From Microdochium bolleyi (taxonomy: Eukaryota; Ascomycota; Sordariomycetes; Xylariales; Microdochiaceae), in NCBI GenBank assembly GCA_001566295.1, contig KQ964247.1, positions 558,001 through 622,000 on the forward strand: a DNA stretch of 64,000 nucleotides, read 5' to 3'. Made by a program: the position numbers and the translations under genes. The notes under the pieces were generated by a model. That model was given only the letters and a program-made list of their open reading frames with translations. It was not told the origin of the DNA and searched no databases. This document shows positions 10,784 through 22,032 of the stretch, piece after piece; position 1 is the first letter of the stretch; every line of letters starts with the position of its first letter.

Positions 10784-11951
10784 CACTTCCAGCAGTTAGG
10801 CTGGGCTCACCCCCCCCCCCTTCCCTCCTTCCCACCTCACAGCCTCTCGCCCTCCCTCCACGAAACATCCCACGCTTGCAGAACCGCTTGGTGCGCTCGA
10901 CGGCCCAGCAGTAGGTTCTCTTATCCATCTCCCTCCAGCCAATTCCTGACGGGCGGTCCATTGGCTTTCGCGACTGCGCCCTGATTGCTATCTACTCTGC
11001 GAGATCGAATCTGTGTTATCCTCGACGGCTCAGCCTGGCCGCCGCCATCATCTCACACAGGGCGCGGCGCCTCACCCGATCGACCCTGCGGCACGCCCCG
11101 GCAGCCATCGTCCTTGTCTCGCTCTTGTCAGCAACTCGAGTTATCTTTGTCTCTCTTCACAGGCCTTACTTCTTCGTCTGGTTCTGCCCGTGTCGTACCA
11201 GGACTCGCCGCGCTGTAATTGCAGACTGAGGACTCCAAGCCTGCCGACTGACGACGGCGAGACCCAAGAAGGTGCACGCCAGCCTGCCACTCGGCTCAGC
11301 CAGGACACAACTTGCCACTCGCACACGCACTCACGACAGACTGGGAGCGTCGACGCTCGCCCTGGCGCAAACCCCTGTGGCCCCCACCGCAGTCGTTACA
11401 CTGCTCGTGGCGCTGCTGGGCTCTTGCACTACCCGCTCCAAGTCTGCGCCAGTGATTCCCTGCGGCACCCACCTGACCAGCAGCGGCAGCCCGCTCGAGC
11501 GATTTGAGCACTCCGCGTCCCACCTCCCCCACAGCGCGACGGGCGGACGTCCTGGCCATCCACCACCACTCCCACTTGCACCCGCTTGTGCCTTGCTTAT
11601 CCCCTCCCCCAGCACCGCGTCCAGGCGTGCAGGGCGCAGCACCACCAAGTTAGAGCACTCCCTCTGTACCTGTTCCCCGTTTCCAGTCCACAGTGATCGT
11701 CGCTTCCCTCCTTCCACACACACACACAACCACCCCCACGACGTCGCATTTCCTCCCCGTCCACCGCGCCCACACCTCAATCACATCAGCCCTCGCGATC
11801 CACGCGCGCGCGCTGCTCAGTCCGTCCGCCTCAACACGCTTTCCAGCTGTCGCCTCCCATCGATCACGGCGCCCTGGGCTGCGCCGGTACTTAGTCTCGC
11901 GCCCCCCCTCTCTGCCTCAAGCCGACCCCGTCGGCACCCAACAACGAAACC
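10784..11951 (+). promoter_or_regulatory. Long ATG-free, pyrimidine-rich leader of the Scw1/Whi3-like gene
   Basis: From the ATG at 10781-10783 to the start codon at 11952, the + strand contains no ATG in any frame over 1168 bp. The strand is strongly C+T-biased, with a run of 11 C at 10810-10820 and a CA repeat near 11717-11729. The combination suggests a very long 5' UTR free of upstream start codons, possibly with 5' UTR introns, plus the promoter at its left end. The transcription start itself cannot be read from the sequence. Confidence 0.55.
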
Positions 11952-13541
11952 ATGGCAGCGCCAGCCTTCCTTACGCAGTCGCAACCATTCCGATCGCCGC
12001 CTGCCTCTCAGCAATCCGCGTACCCGGCGGGCCTGAGCGCCAGCAACCACTTCGATCGAGATGCGACGACCAAACCTGTCGGCACTCCCTACGCGACAAC
12101 CCCGTCGCCCACCTCACCAGTCCTGATTCGTCGCCTTCCGGCAGACACAACCGAGGAGAAGCTTCGCTTGATGCTCCTGTTCTCGCAGGAACTAGTCGAT
12201 GTTGAGATGCTGTCCCCGGACCATTCCGAAGACGCTGGGCTCCGGTCCGCAGTCGTCAAGTTCAAGACGCCGGCAGCAGCCCAACAAGCTAAGGACTCTT
12301 TGCATGGCAAATCCATGTCCAACGATGTCGAGATGATTGTCGAAATCCTGAGTGGAAGCCCCGGATCCGCCAGGAGATTCCCTGTCGATCTGCCAGCAAC
12401 CACAGGCCCTAACGGCCACTCGTCAATCACCTCGAGGCAACCGTCTCGGTTCAACAACGGATTCCAGCCGCACGAGAAGATCTCCCCACCCATGAGCGGT
12501 GTTTACGCCACAAGCGAGCTGCCGAACCCAGACTCCAGCACACACTATCAGAGTCTTTTCTCTCCGCAGTCGCCCATTGGAAATCACCTCACGGAGCGTG
12601 CGCGCAACACTGGAAAATCAATGATCAGCCATGACAACGCCGAGGACGATGAGACACGAGAGCTGCTCAAGGATCCAGTCGCGTATGCTGAGAACGGGCC
12701 TGCGCAGCAACGTCGGGCGACTGCACCCCATCTGCCCATTGCGCGGCTTGCAAGTTTGTCTCTGAATACTGCGACAAATGGCGCGGCTTCGCTGCCCGCT
12801 TACGCCCATCCGAGCATCACGCCATTGTCCGCGCATGGGAACACCATGTCGCCCTCTGCCATGAACACTGGTAGTCATTCAATCAACTACCAGCTCGGCG
12901 GCCAGCATTTCCAGCAGCGACACAACTTTCCTCCCGTAAACCCAGCTGATCAGAATCCGCCATGCAATACCCTGTACGTCGGCAATCTGCCGATTGACAC
13001 CTCCGAGGAAGAGCTCAAGGCGGTCTTCTCCAAGCAGCGCGGATACAAACGCCTTTGTTTCCGAACAAAACAGAACGGCCCCATGTGCTTTGTGGAGTTT
13101 GAAGATGTCTCCTTTGCGACAAAGGCATTGCATGAATTGTACGGGCATCCTCTACATAACAGTGTCAAGGGTGGCATCCGCCTAAGCTTCTCGAAGAACC
13201 CGCTGGGCGTTCGATCCGGTCAATCACCCAGCCAGAGCAGCGGCGGACCAATGTCAAGCCTGAATGGCATTTCCGGTTCTGCTGGTGGCTTCACGACCGC
13301 CAATGGTCCACCACCGGGCCTTGCTGCCCCGCCAGGACTCAACCGCATGGCAACATACAGTACTGGGCATCTGTCTGGCAGTAGCGGTAACCATTACTCC
13401 GGAACCGCCTTCCCCGGCAACAGCAACAATGTCTGGAGCAACGCACCGCCATACAATGGGCCCCTTTCTGCAGGTGGCACCCCGACAGCCATGAACAGCT
13501 CAGGGTCCGCATTCCCCCCTCCTTACATGATGGGTCGGTAA
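11952..13541 (+). CDS. scw1: Scw1/Whi3-type RNA-binding protein with two RRM domains
   Basis: An intronless frame of 529 residues starting in an excellent context (ACCATGG). A first, divergent RRM-like region begins near residue 55 (SPVLIRRLPADTTEEKLRLM) and extends to about 130. A long low-complexity linker follows. The canonical RRM is at about 337-415, with RNP2 TLYVGNLP and an RNP1-position segment GPMCFVEFED. The C-terminus is Gly/Ser/Asn/Pro-rich. This architecture is that of fission yeast Scw1 and budding yeast Whi3. These cytoplasmic RNA-binding proteins affect cell-wall integrity, cell size and polarity through mRNA control, and the disordered flanks suit condensate formation. The unusually long ATG-free leader upstream hints at post-transcriptional regulation of the gene itself. 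The exact orthology call (scw1 rather than WHI3) is by domain order only. Confidence 0.85.
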   Translation: MAAPAFLTQSQPFRSPPASQQSAYPAGLSASNHFDRDATTKPVGTPYATTPSPTSPVLIRRLPADTTEEKLRLMLLFSQELVDVEMLSPDHSEDAGLRSAVVKFKTPAAAQQAKDSLHGKSMSNDVEMIVEILSGSPGSARRFPVDLPATTGPNGHSSITSRQPSRFNNGFQPHEKISPPMSGVYATSELPNPDSSTHYQSLFSPQSPIGNHLTERARNTGKSMISHDNAEDDETRELLKDPVAYAENGPAQQRRATAPHLPIARLASLSLNTATNGAASLPAYAHPSITPLSAHGNTMSPSAMNTGSHSINYQLGGQHFQQRHNFPPVNPADQNPPCNTLYVGNLPIDTSEEELKAVFSKQRGYKRLCFRTKQNGPMCFVEFEDVSFATKALHELYGHPLHNSVKGGIRLSFSKNPLGVRSGQSPSQSSGGPMSSLNGISGSAGGFTTANGPPPGLAAPPGLNRMATYSTGHLSGSSGNHYSGTAFPGNSNNVWSNAPPYNGPLSAGGTPTAMNSSGSAFPPPYMMGR

Positions 13542-14854
13542 TCGCGGAATCGTGAGGTAGACCGTTTACTATGCCCTTTTCTGCTTCGAAATTCCCGGGC
13601 TTGACTTCAACCCGATCGGGTCTATCACCTCAACTAGGCTGAACGGTTCCTGGAGAGTCACTTGCGAAATTCGGAATACTTTACTTACCACCTGCATTTT
13701 CTTTCAGCATTTGCCAACACTGGTTCTGGAGCACATCGAATTGGAAGCGCTGGCGTCAACATCAATGGAAATACCACACATTCTCTGGGTCGCAGACGAT
13801 GCTCCTGCCTGCGTGTTCAGGAGTTACACAGACTTTTCATTTCCACTCATATCACGGAATGCGGAGGGAGCATATCCACCACTATTCATGCGTTGTAGAT
13901 GAGCGGTTATCGTACCACACGACATCCACTCGTTCACCATTTCTCGTCGCCCGAGCTGCATTACCTCGTCTTTGCTTATTTTCTGCACCGCGTTGGCGTT
14001 TCTTCTGCGCCATCTAATCACACTCGGACTTGTCTCGAGCAAGCACGGGATACGAACCTGACGAGTGGGGACAGATTGGTATCTTGATGGTGCTCGGGCG
14101 TATTCTCGCGACCATGGCTGATTTCTGTATGGGTAACAACACGGTATCATCATTAGCCAAGGGCGCATCGCATGAAATAAGTGGTCAGCATATATCCGGG
14201 ATTCGCATACAACAGCACATCGTTGACATTGGTACACGGTATTGGGGGCCTTTTGTCTGCAGGCTTAGAGATTCACAGCACATCGCAGCCACAGCTACCC
14301 GACACATCAGCATGGTCATGCTGCATCAGCAAATGGTTTCGGATGCCTGGCAGGGCGCAACAAAGGGGGGATTTTCTTATCGTGGACTCGACATGTCGGG
14401 GTTAACGCTTGATCGCAAATCATCATTTTCGTGGTGCGAACGTTACGGAATCTTTCCAAGAGCGCATTTTTGTTTCACTTTTTGTCGCCATTGTCGCCTT
14501 GGCTTCTTGGTCATTTACAAAGGGAAGGGAAGGGAGCATGAGAGAGGGCGCGTTCGGGCGTAAATATCTACTGTGCGCGGTATCCAGGGGAGACCGAGAG
14601 AGACGAGACCCACAGCAACAATCTCTGGAGCAGTTTCGCGCTGTTTTCTTTCCAATTTACATTGCGACCTTTCTTTCATTTCCTCGACTTCTTCGCGGGG
14701 CAAACTCGCATGCTCCTTTGTGCGCTCGCCGTGATGCTCGCCACTGGTCTCCCCGCTAGCTGCAGACGCTTCTTCCAAGGGCGCGGTCGAGTCCTATGAG
14801 CCCGTGCCCTCTTTCATGTGTGCCGAGTGACTGGCTGAGTACCTCGGTGCCTAT

Positions 14855-14876
14855 CTACCTAGGTAGGAACCTAGGT
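14855..14876. repeat. Palindromic ACCTAGGT pair
   Basis: A perfect 12-bp palindrome, CTACCTAGGTAG, at 14855-14866 is followed by a second ACCTAGGT at 14869-14876 and then AAGTAAGTAGG. Related CTAGGTA/TACCTAG words recur nearby at about 15114 and 15266. Whether these are protein-binding sites or simple over-represented genomic words is not known. Confidence 0.6.
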
Positions 14877-15038
14877 AAGTAAGTAGGCAGGATCGAGTTT
14901 AAGTCAGTGAGTAGAGAAGAGAACGCGGTCACGGCAAAAGAGTTACTAATCCAATCCAATAGCGAGGGCGTCCACCAGCGGGCCGGCGGCATATTTCCTC
15001 TCCAGCCTTTTCTCGTTCAGAAGGAGGACCGGGGGAGG

Positions 15039-15062
15039 AAAAAAAAAAAAAAAAAAAAAAAA
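15039..15062 (+). repeat. A-tract of 24 bases in a purine-rich block
   Basis: Twenty-four consecutive A follow GGGGGAGG and are followed by GAAAGGGGGGG. A second A/G-rich block lies at about 15328-15372. Neither is preceded by a coding region that would suggest a retroposed poly(A) tail. It is most likely a simple-sequence tract or nucleosome-excluding element. Confidence 0.8.
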
Positions 15063-17417
15063 GAAAGGGGGGGAGGATGATGATCCAGCGCCGCCTAACG
15101 TCGGGGTCTACTTATCTAGGTACACACATCTTTATCGTGAGGAACTGCACTGATTGTTGTAATCATGCGGAGAGCTGTCTGCCCACACTGCTGTTCTCTA
15201 CGCCGGGTTTGCAGGTAAAGGAAGTACCTCCGTGCCATGTCCGACGTGAAGCTAGTGGGTTGTTGGTATGTACCTAGTAGACCGGACCGGGAGCAATATC
15301 ATCCCGTGGGAGAGAACCTTGATGAGAGAGGAAAAAAGAAAATAAAAGAAGAAAAGAGGAAAAACAAAAAAGGGTGCGCGTGTTTACCTTCCCTTGCTGC
15401 TAGACGTGAACTCTGATAATGAGAAGCTGGTGGCCATGGGATTTGGTTGCACGGTGGTTATACGATAGTGCGTCATAGTACCTGGAAGAGCATGCAGACA
15501 TACGGGGGGCGCGGTCCTGCGCCTTCTCACTGTGCACGCGCACGTGCGGGTGCCAACGCCGAAGTCCACCATCAAGCAGCTGGCCATCGGACCGAGGTTG
15601 AGAAATCCTGTGGACTGGCCTGGCGGGGAGACGCAAGCTCAAGTCCGAGGACAGTATGTGGGAGGAACTAAAGGGAACATCCTGACAGAGCCTCCGCTGC
15701 TTCTGTACATATCGTATTGGTACTGAACCCCGAGCCTCGCCTCATATTATGACTTTGACATATCTCAACCATTGATGATCGGAGGACAGCTTGCCCTAGC
15801 CTGGCACGCTTCAGTACACCACGCGGTGGTTTGCAAGGCGACGGCTACTTATCTCTAGCTAACCAGGCGTTCCATCTGAAAAAGCCAAGCGACCACCGTT
15901 CGCCAACTACCTTGGGCGGCGAACGCTGTCGAGTGGAGATCGTCTAACTGCATGGCGACAGTTGCTTGTGCTGGTGAAGTGGGCGTGCCAAGACAGCCGG
16001 GTGAACCCCAGACTCGTGCTGATCGGGCAAGCCTCGTTGTGGAAGTGCATGCGAGAGGGTTGCATTGGACGTTGACAGATGCATAGACCTGCAGCTAGGA
16101 GGATGAGCGGCCGTGCCCGTCCAGCAAGATCGCTGCCGTCCCACTTCACCTTGCCTAAGCCCGATGTTTCGGAGGGTTCTTTCGTGGGCCAGACGGCGGG
16201 CAGATCAATGGAATCTTAGCTCTGGGCCCGAGGATGTGCGCCCCGCGAAGACCCACGGTAGATCTTGTTGGAACTGCCTGGCAATCATGAGGCCGTCTGG
16301 CCGTGGCGCCAGTGTCAGGCCCCGGCCGTCTCTGCCTCGGCTCGACCGCACTCCGGATCATGGGACGGCAGACGAGGAACCTCAGGGACGACGAGCAGGC
16401 GAGGCAGTTGCCATAGCCGTCATGGACACCCGATTGTGGGTATGATGGCAGGGATGAGGCCGTGAGGAAGATCCGCTGCGCGCCCACACCGGGCCCGGTC
16501 CGCCCTCCGGGACTCCGTATCGACGACCCTGGGCTGCGCCAAGGTCGCACGGGCGAGGCCACCACGAGTTGCACGACGGGCGGTGCTGTGTGACGGGGAG
16601 CGTGTGAGCGAGTGAGCGTGTGGAGCGTGTAGGCTGTGCTTGTCGGACAACAGACTCTACAGAGTCGCGTTGAGACTGGAGCGCGGGCGTGGAGGAGGCT
16701 CGTCGGCGCAGGACCGCGCAGTATGTGTCGTAGGGCCGGCGTCCATTGACTGTCTTGATGGAAGCGTACCTTGGATCTGAGCCCTGATATCAAGCCGTTG
16801 TACTCGGGAAGCGTAGTTGTTGGAAGCAGGGTCTTGCGCTCCATAGATGTTGGGTGCTACAGGTAGCACACAGGCCACTCTTTCCCCGACTTGCAGTGCC
16901 TGCCGCTCTTTCCATGTCCCGAGTCCAGCGACGGGCTGGACATCCAGACGGCCGAAGACGGCCCCCAAGTCCTCTTCGTCACCACCGCCATGGGACCCGG
17001 GGATCGACATCATACCGGTGCCCGGACGGCGCAAACAAAGTCCCTGATGACATGGTCCACGTTGGAACCGCCCCAGTTGTTTTTTCTCCTTGGGCCCGCT
17101 GCCCATGTGCACCCCATGTCCGCCGGTCCCTTTTGAGGAGCTCAACCCTGGCCAGCGACAGGACACGAGACGGGCAAATCACGGGCGCTGCTGCTGTGCA
17201 GCCGGGCCACGGACGGTCGAGATTGGCCACCGCTGTGGTTGGTGCTGCCGCGTCGACAGAGGAGAGGACAGGCAGGACCGAGCAGGACTGCAGTGAACAG
17301 CGACAAGGAGACTCTCCGCGGTCCAGCTAGCAGCACGAGCCCAGCGCCTACCCCTAATCCGTCCTGTCCTCCGGCACCACCACTTGCAGCCCACCTGGGC
17401 ACCTGCACCTGCGCATG

Positions 17418-18061
17418 TACCCCCCAGCCCACTCCAGAGCTCCCCAGGCCAGCATTCTCTCCGCCGTCGATTCCGCTGCTGGGCGCAGCTGCCACCTGCA
17501 CGCCTGGCCTCATTTTTTCCACGGTGCCCGAGCTTCGACTCCCTCCTCCGCACCTCACGTAGGTCCCTTCCGCCACCAGCCGCAGCGCACCGCCCAGCTG
17601 CTGCCGTCAAAGCCATCGCCGTCGCCGTCGCCGCCGTCGCTGCTGTCGCTTGTCGACGCCGCCCACACGTCGCCTCGCTGTCTGGCTCGTGCGCAATACT
17701 CCCGCCCTTTCCACGTTGTCCCCGTCCACTGAGTCGCGGATCTCCGGACCCTCTTCCGCGCTCACTGTCCCTGCGCCCACTCACCACCACCTCCCTGCGC
17801 AAGTCCTCTCGGAGGCTGGTTTTTTGTGGACTTTGCTTGCTCGCCCTCTGGCTCCACGACAACTTCCACGTCCTCGCAAGCACCCGAGCCTGGCCCTTCC
17901 CCCAGAGCCATATCAAGCTTGCTAGCCGGGACCGTCAAGGCCACCACTTCTCGCCATCGGCCATCACGACGCTTTGCATTGCTCCTACGCCAGCCCACGC
18001 CTTTACCCGCCTGTTTGACCTCACGTATCGCGGTGTCCAGAGTCTGCCCGGGACCGTCATC
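17418..18061 (+). promoter_or_regulatory. ATG-free, pyrimidine-rich leader of RSR1
   Basis: No ATG occurs on the + strand in the 644 bp between the ATG at 17415 and the RSR1 start at 18062. The strand is rich in C and T, including a CGCCGT repeat near 17609-17645. This resembles the leader of the Scw1-like gene and is best explained as a long scanned 5' UTR with the promoter upstream. Confidence 0.5.
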
Positions 18062-19278
18062 ATGCCGCCTGCAAGACAAGGCCGTTACCAGCCTGCGTAT
18101 GTCTCTTTATGCTGCATGCCCGCACAGCATTTCGTGCCAATGGAACTTCGTCACACTAACTCTGTGGTCGCCCACTACTTAGGCGGGAGTATCATATTGT
18201 GGTCCTCGGCGCAGGTAAGCAGGACCACCATTTTTGCGCGAGGACATCTGCTGACTTCAAGCACAGGTGGTGTCGGGAAGAGTTGCCTCACGGGTGAGTA
18301 GGCTGATTAATGAACGAACCCTGAGGCGCAACTGCGCATGTTCCCGGGTAGATGTGAACTGACGAGAGCTCGCCCGTGTAGCTCAGTTCGTCCACAACGA
18401 GTGGATAGAGAGTTATGACCCAACCATTGAGGACTCGTACCGGACTCAGGTCTCTGTCGATGTAAGTCTGGCTCCGACCACGACTTCTTAAATCAATTTC
18501 TGACGCTGGACCTATTCACAGGGTCGCCAAGTAATCCTCGAGATGTGAGACACCGATGCTGCTTGCCCTGTTGTTGCTATCGCTGGGAGCTAGCCCTGCT
18601 GACTTGTCACAGTCTGGACACTGCTGGTACAGAACAATTCGGTGAGTCCACTTTCTCGACTGGACGTCGCATCTAGGCAGATTTCGTGTTCTTTCCACTT
18701 GTGCAGTGACTGACGTTGTACCATAGTTGCGATGAGAGATCTGTACATGAAGACGGGGCAAGGATTTCTGCTCGTCTTCAGTATCAGCCAGTCGTCATCG
18801 CTGGCGGAACTTATGACACTTCGGGACGAGATTATCCGGATCAAAGACGATGAGACCATACCAATTGTCCTCGTTGGCAACAAGGCCGATCTGGAGGATC
18901 AGCGTGCTGTGCCGCGGACAAAGGGATTCTCTATCTCACAACGTTGGGGCGCTCCCTACTACGAAGCTAGCGCTCGCACGAGAAGTGAGTATAAGCCCCA
19001 AGGCCCGGTGCCAATCTCTTCCAGGTGTCCACCATGATTGTTACTTCAGACGCAATTAAGCATGCCCCCTTCTCTGTAACAAGACTGACATGCGGAAAGC
19101 CAATGTCGACGAGGTATTCGTTGACCTCTGCCGGCAGATGCTCAGGCGAGATGACGCCGCAGAGACCACACATGGAGAAGAGGATAAGTTCGACCCATAT
19201 TCGATATCGTACTATAAGAACCGGCGGAAACGCAAGGAAGGGAAGGAGCACAACCGTCCACGGTGTGTCATCCTATAA
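18062..19278 (+). CDS. RSR1: Rap/Ras-type small GTPase RSR1 (krev-1)
   Basis: Eight coding exons (18062-18096, 18183-18214, 18267-18293, 18382-18461, 18522-18544, 18613-18641, 18727-18984, 19100-19278) give 220 residues. The P-loop GAGGVGKS is at 21-28 and is assembled from exons 2 and 3. The effector loop YDPTIEDSYR follows at 43-52, switch II is DTAGTEQF at 68-75, and the base-recognition motif NKAD is intact. Thr in place of the Ras Gln61 is the Rap/Krev-1 signature. The C-terminus is basic and ends in the CaaX box CVIL, which predicts geranylgeranylation and membrane anchoring. In yeast, Rsr1/Bud1 marks the polarity site and recruits Cdc24/Cdc42; filamentous fungi use it in hyphal growth and septation. 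The proximity to the Scw1-like gene may be coincidental. Confidence 0.95.
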
Positions 19279-20563
19279 GCGAGAACCCTCACAAGCTTTT
19301 CAAATCAGAGTGACAAGAAGCCTGGCCGTGGAGGTGGAGCCTAGTATGTCTGCTTGCTGGAGCTCCAGGACGTCACTTCCCAAACACAGGCCAAAAGTCG
19401 ACGGCTACGCGCATATGAAAATCACGATAACACAATGAGTACGAGCTGCGAAAAACCAAACTGGGCGGACCGACCGCTTTAGATGCTCATACTTGGCTCA
19501 TCTAGACGGGGCGAATGGCCCCGAAAGAAAGGCGGTGATCATACCAAACATGACAGGGAACCACGCAACCCCCAGGCAACTCATCGTCAGAGCGATAGCT
19601 CGCTTGTCCTGGACACACTTGCATGGGGGGAACGAAATGTGGCTGGACCTCGGCATCCACGGGAGCGAATCGATACACAGTTGAAGCAGATATTTCCAGG
19701 GGTCATTTTTGTATTTCGACGGAAAAGGTTTGAGACTCTGAGAGTATGCGTCTCGCCGAGCCCTTGCTTGCATTTGCAGACACACACGCACATTTGCGTA
19801 TTCAAACAGACACAAGTTTACTAGGGAGACCACCTCCCGCCAATTGCATCACTGCAAATCACAGAGCCGCACAGAGGAGAGCATTTGCATTTGGAAACGG
19901 AAACCGGTTTGTGCAGCTGGGATTCACTCTGTCGTTCTCATCTACATATATGTGTGCACGGTGACAATGCCCCGAGCAGATCAAGTCCAGCCATATCCGG
20001 TGAGGCTCTGCTGTTGGAACTACGGTCTGGCTCCTCGCAGTGTCGTGCTCGTGCGTCCGGAGAGTTTGCCAAGAGCTGCGGCCCAGGCCTCCGGATCTTC
20101 GAACCCCAAGTACCTAAATTATGGCCCTCCAGTTTTGGCCATGGATTATGAAGGTTATGCCGCAGGCTGTGTTTCTTCTTGTTGGCGGATACCACGCCGG
20201 CGAGCATAGCTGCCGAAGCTTGGGTGTGTGTCGATGTACCCATTGCTAATAGTCCAGAGAGGCGTAGTAGCGTGTTCGGATATCCATTCGGTCCTCGGGG
20301 GACGCTAGATGTATCTGTGTGCGCATGGCCCAGGTCTCGCTTTTCCGGCTGCGTGCACCGAGTGTTCTGCTCGACGGAAGCACGTCAAGTAGATAGATGA
20401 ACATCTCCGCCTGCGGCGCTCGTGCACCGCCGCCGTTCGTCTCCGGGCGCCGTGCACCGAAGGGCCAGTCCAAGTCTGATCTATGCGGCAACTTCAACAC
20501 GGTTCGTTTTGAGAAGGCTTGCCTGAATGCTGCAGATTGTGTCGCGTGATTCTCCTGCGCGCG
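19279..20563. other. Convergent intergenic region RSR1 / IPI3
   Basis: This is 1285 bp between the 3' ends of RSR1 and IPI3. No domain-bearing frame, repeat or RNA gene was recognised, and it presumably contains both 3' UTRs. Stop codons are frequent in all frames over most of it. Confidence 0.45.
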
Positions 20564-22032
20564 CTAGGTCGCCTTGCCGGGCTGCGTGCCGAGGTACTTC
20601 TCGAGCGTCTTCTTCTGCAGCGCGCGCTGCTCGGCGATGACCTCGCGCAGGGCCTCGTTCTCCTTGCGCAGCGCCTCCAGATCGTCGTCGCCGCCGCCGT
20701 CGCCGCCGCTGCTACTGCTGACGGCACCCACCACTGCGCTGTTGTCGGTCTGCTGGAAGGCCATGATGCCCGCCTCGAGGAAGTCGGCGGGCAGACCCTT
20801 GGTCCCGAGCATCCTGCTGAACCTCGAGGGCTCACTGCCGCTGATGCTGCTGCTGCTGCTGCCGGCAGCGGCCACGTCGGCGGGGAGCTGGGCGGTGAAG
20901 TTGTACGCCCTGCTGCCCATGAAGGGCTTCACGACTGCCGCGGCCACTGTCTTCTGCTCCTCCGGGAACGGCGACGTGAAGACGAGGTTGCTGACGGCGG
21001 CGTTGAGGCTGGCGAGCTCCGTCGAGTCGGTGCGCGTGCTCAGATCCCACCGCAGGATCTGGCCCCGCGGGTGTCCGGACAGCAGGACGGTCCCGTCGTA
21101 GTTGACGGCCAGACAGCTCGCGGGGCCGGCCTCCTGGGGCGCCGCACCGAACGCCGTGGACACCTGCACGGCCATAGAGCTGTCTTCTTCGCTGCGCGGG
21201 CCGACGAGGGCCTTGTCGTCGAAAAGCTCGATGGCGTAGAGCGAGCCGTCGTCCGTCGAGGCGTACACAGCGCGCGCGCACGGGTCGAGACAGATGGACA
21301 GGGGCGCGGTGGGGAGCAGGAGTGTCCGCAGGGCCGTGCCGGACGCATAGTTCCAGATGACGCATGACTTGTCCTTGCTAGCGGACACGCAAAGGGCCGT
21401 GTCTGGGTTGATGCTCTGCGTGATCGCGAGGGACGTGATGGCCGCCCGGTGGTCGGCCAGCGTCCGCTCGGGCTCGTGCTCTATCGTCGAGTCGAGCTCG
21501 AGGAGGCGCGGCAGGGCCCACACGTTGATGTTTGAGTCGTCTGACCCGGTAATGATGTGGTATGGCGTCGTGGCTATGCACGAGACGGCCTGGACGTGGC
21601 AAGCAGGAGTTGTCACTTGCCGGCCGGTGCAGGTCTGTGGTTCGTGGTCAGCATAAAAGTCCTCCAGCAGCATGAGTCAACGAGAGACATCCTCACCTCC
21701 CACGCGATAAGCCGACCATCCTGGGTGCCGAGGAAGAGCACATCGTCCTGGAGGGCGATGGTGCGGATGCGTTCTGAAAATGTGACGATAGCTTCTTGAG
21801 AGCCCTTGGGCCAAGCGTATACATGGACCGTAGACTTGTCGTCCTGAGCAGCGAAGACGTGTGACGAGCTAGCCGCGAGGCCATTACGTGGGACTGAGCT
21901 CTTCTTCAGCACGGCTGTGGTGGCGTGGTTTGGGTGCAGAGTGTGCTCATATATGCCGGCATCTCTGGCGATGGCGGTATTGTTGGCCAGCGGCGGGCCT
22001 GATATTGAGGCAAAGTAGCTTTCTGTCAGCAT
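20564..22032 (-). CDS. IPI3: Pre-rRNA-processing WD40 protein IPI3
   Basis: Two exons, 21697-22032 and 20564-21634, are separated by a 62-bp intron (GTGAGG...CACAG) and encode 468 residues. The N-terminus MLTESYFASISGPPLANNTA and the segments FAAQDDKSTVHVYAW, FLGTQDGRLIAWE, ITGSDDSNINVWALP and VSASKDKSCVIWNYASG are successive WD40 blades in the Ipi3 order. The end is a short coiled coil (ALRKENEALREVIAEQRALQ), preceded by a poly-Ser and Gly/Asp-rich linker. Ipi3 (human WDR18) works with Rix1 and Ipi1 in the nucleolus/nucleoplasm on pre-60S particles, where it is needed for ITS2 removal, and it also associates with pre-replication complexes. The start at 22032 is chosen because family members begin here. 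An in-frame ATG 46 codons upstream adds no recognisable sequence. Confidence 0.93.

Larger units (their letters stand above)
13542..17417. other. Gene-free intergenic stretch of 3.9 kb
   Basis: This region begins with the scw1-like 3' UTR and leads to the RSR1 leader. It holds the palindromic ACCTAGGT cluster and the A-tract listed separately. Frames longer than 150 codons on both strands (for example - 16155-16844 and + 14030-14563) show no domain or family resemblance and no sensible splicing. No tRNA or 5S rRNA was recognised. Confidence 0.4.

Noticed and set aside
11272..12036. 254-codon frame overlapping the Scw1-like start
   Set aside because: It would need a GTG start, since there is no ATG in the leader. 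Its Pro/Ser/Arg composition simply reflects the C-rich leader.
15039..15062. A-tract as a retroposon poly(A) tail
   Set aside because: No reverse-transcriptase-like or gene-derived sequence precedes it and no target-site duplication was found.
16155..16844. 229-codon - strand frame
   Set aside because: Irregular composition with many Arg/Pro/Ser residues, no domain, and overlapping frames of similar length on the other strand.
20519..21367. 282-codon + strand frame
   Set aside because: It is antisense to IPI3 and rich in Arg/Leu/Ala without structure. The WD40 reading on the other strand explains the sequence.
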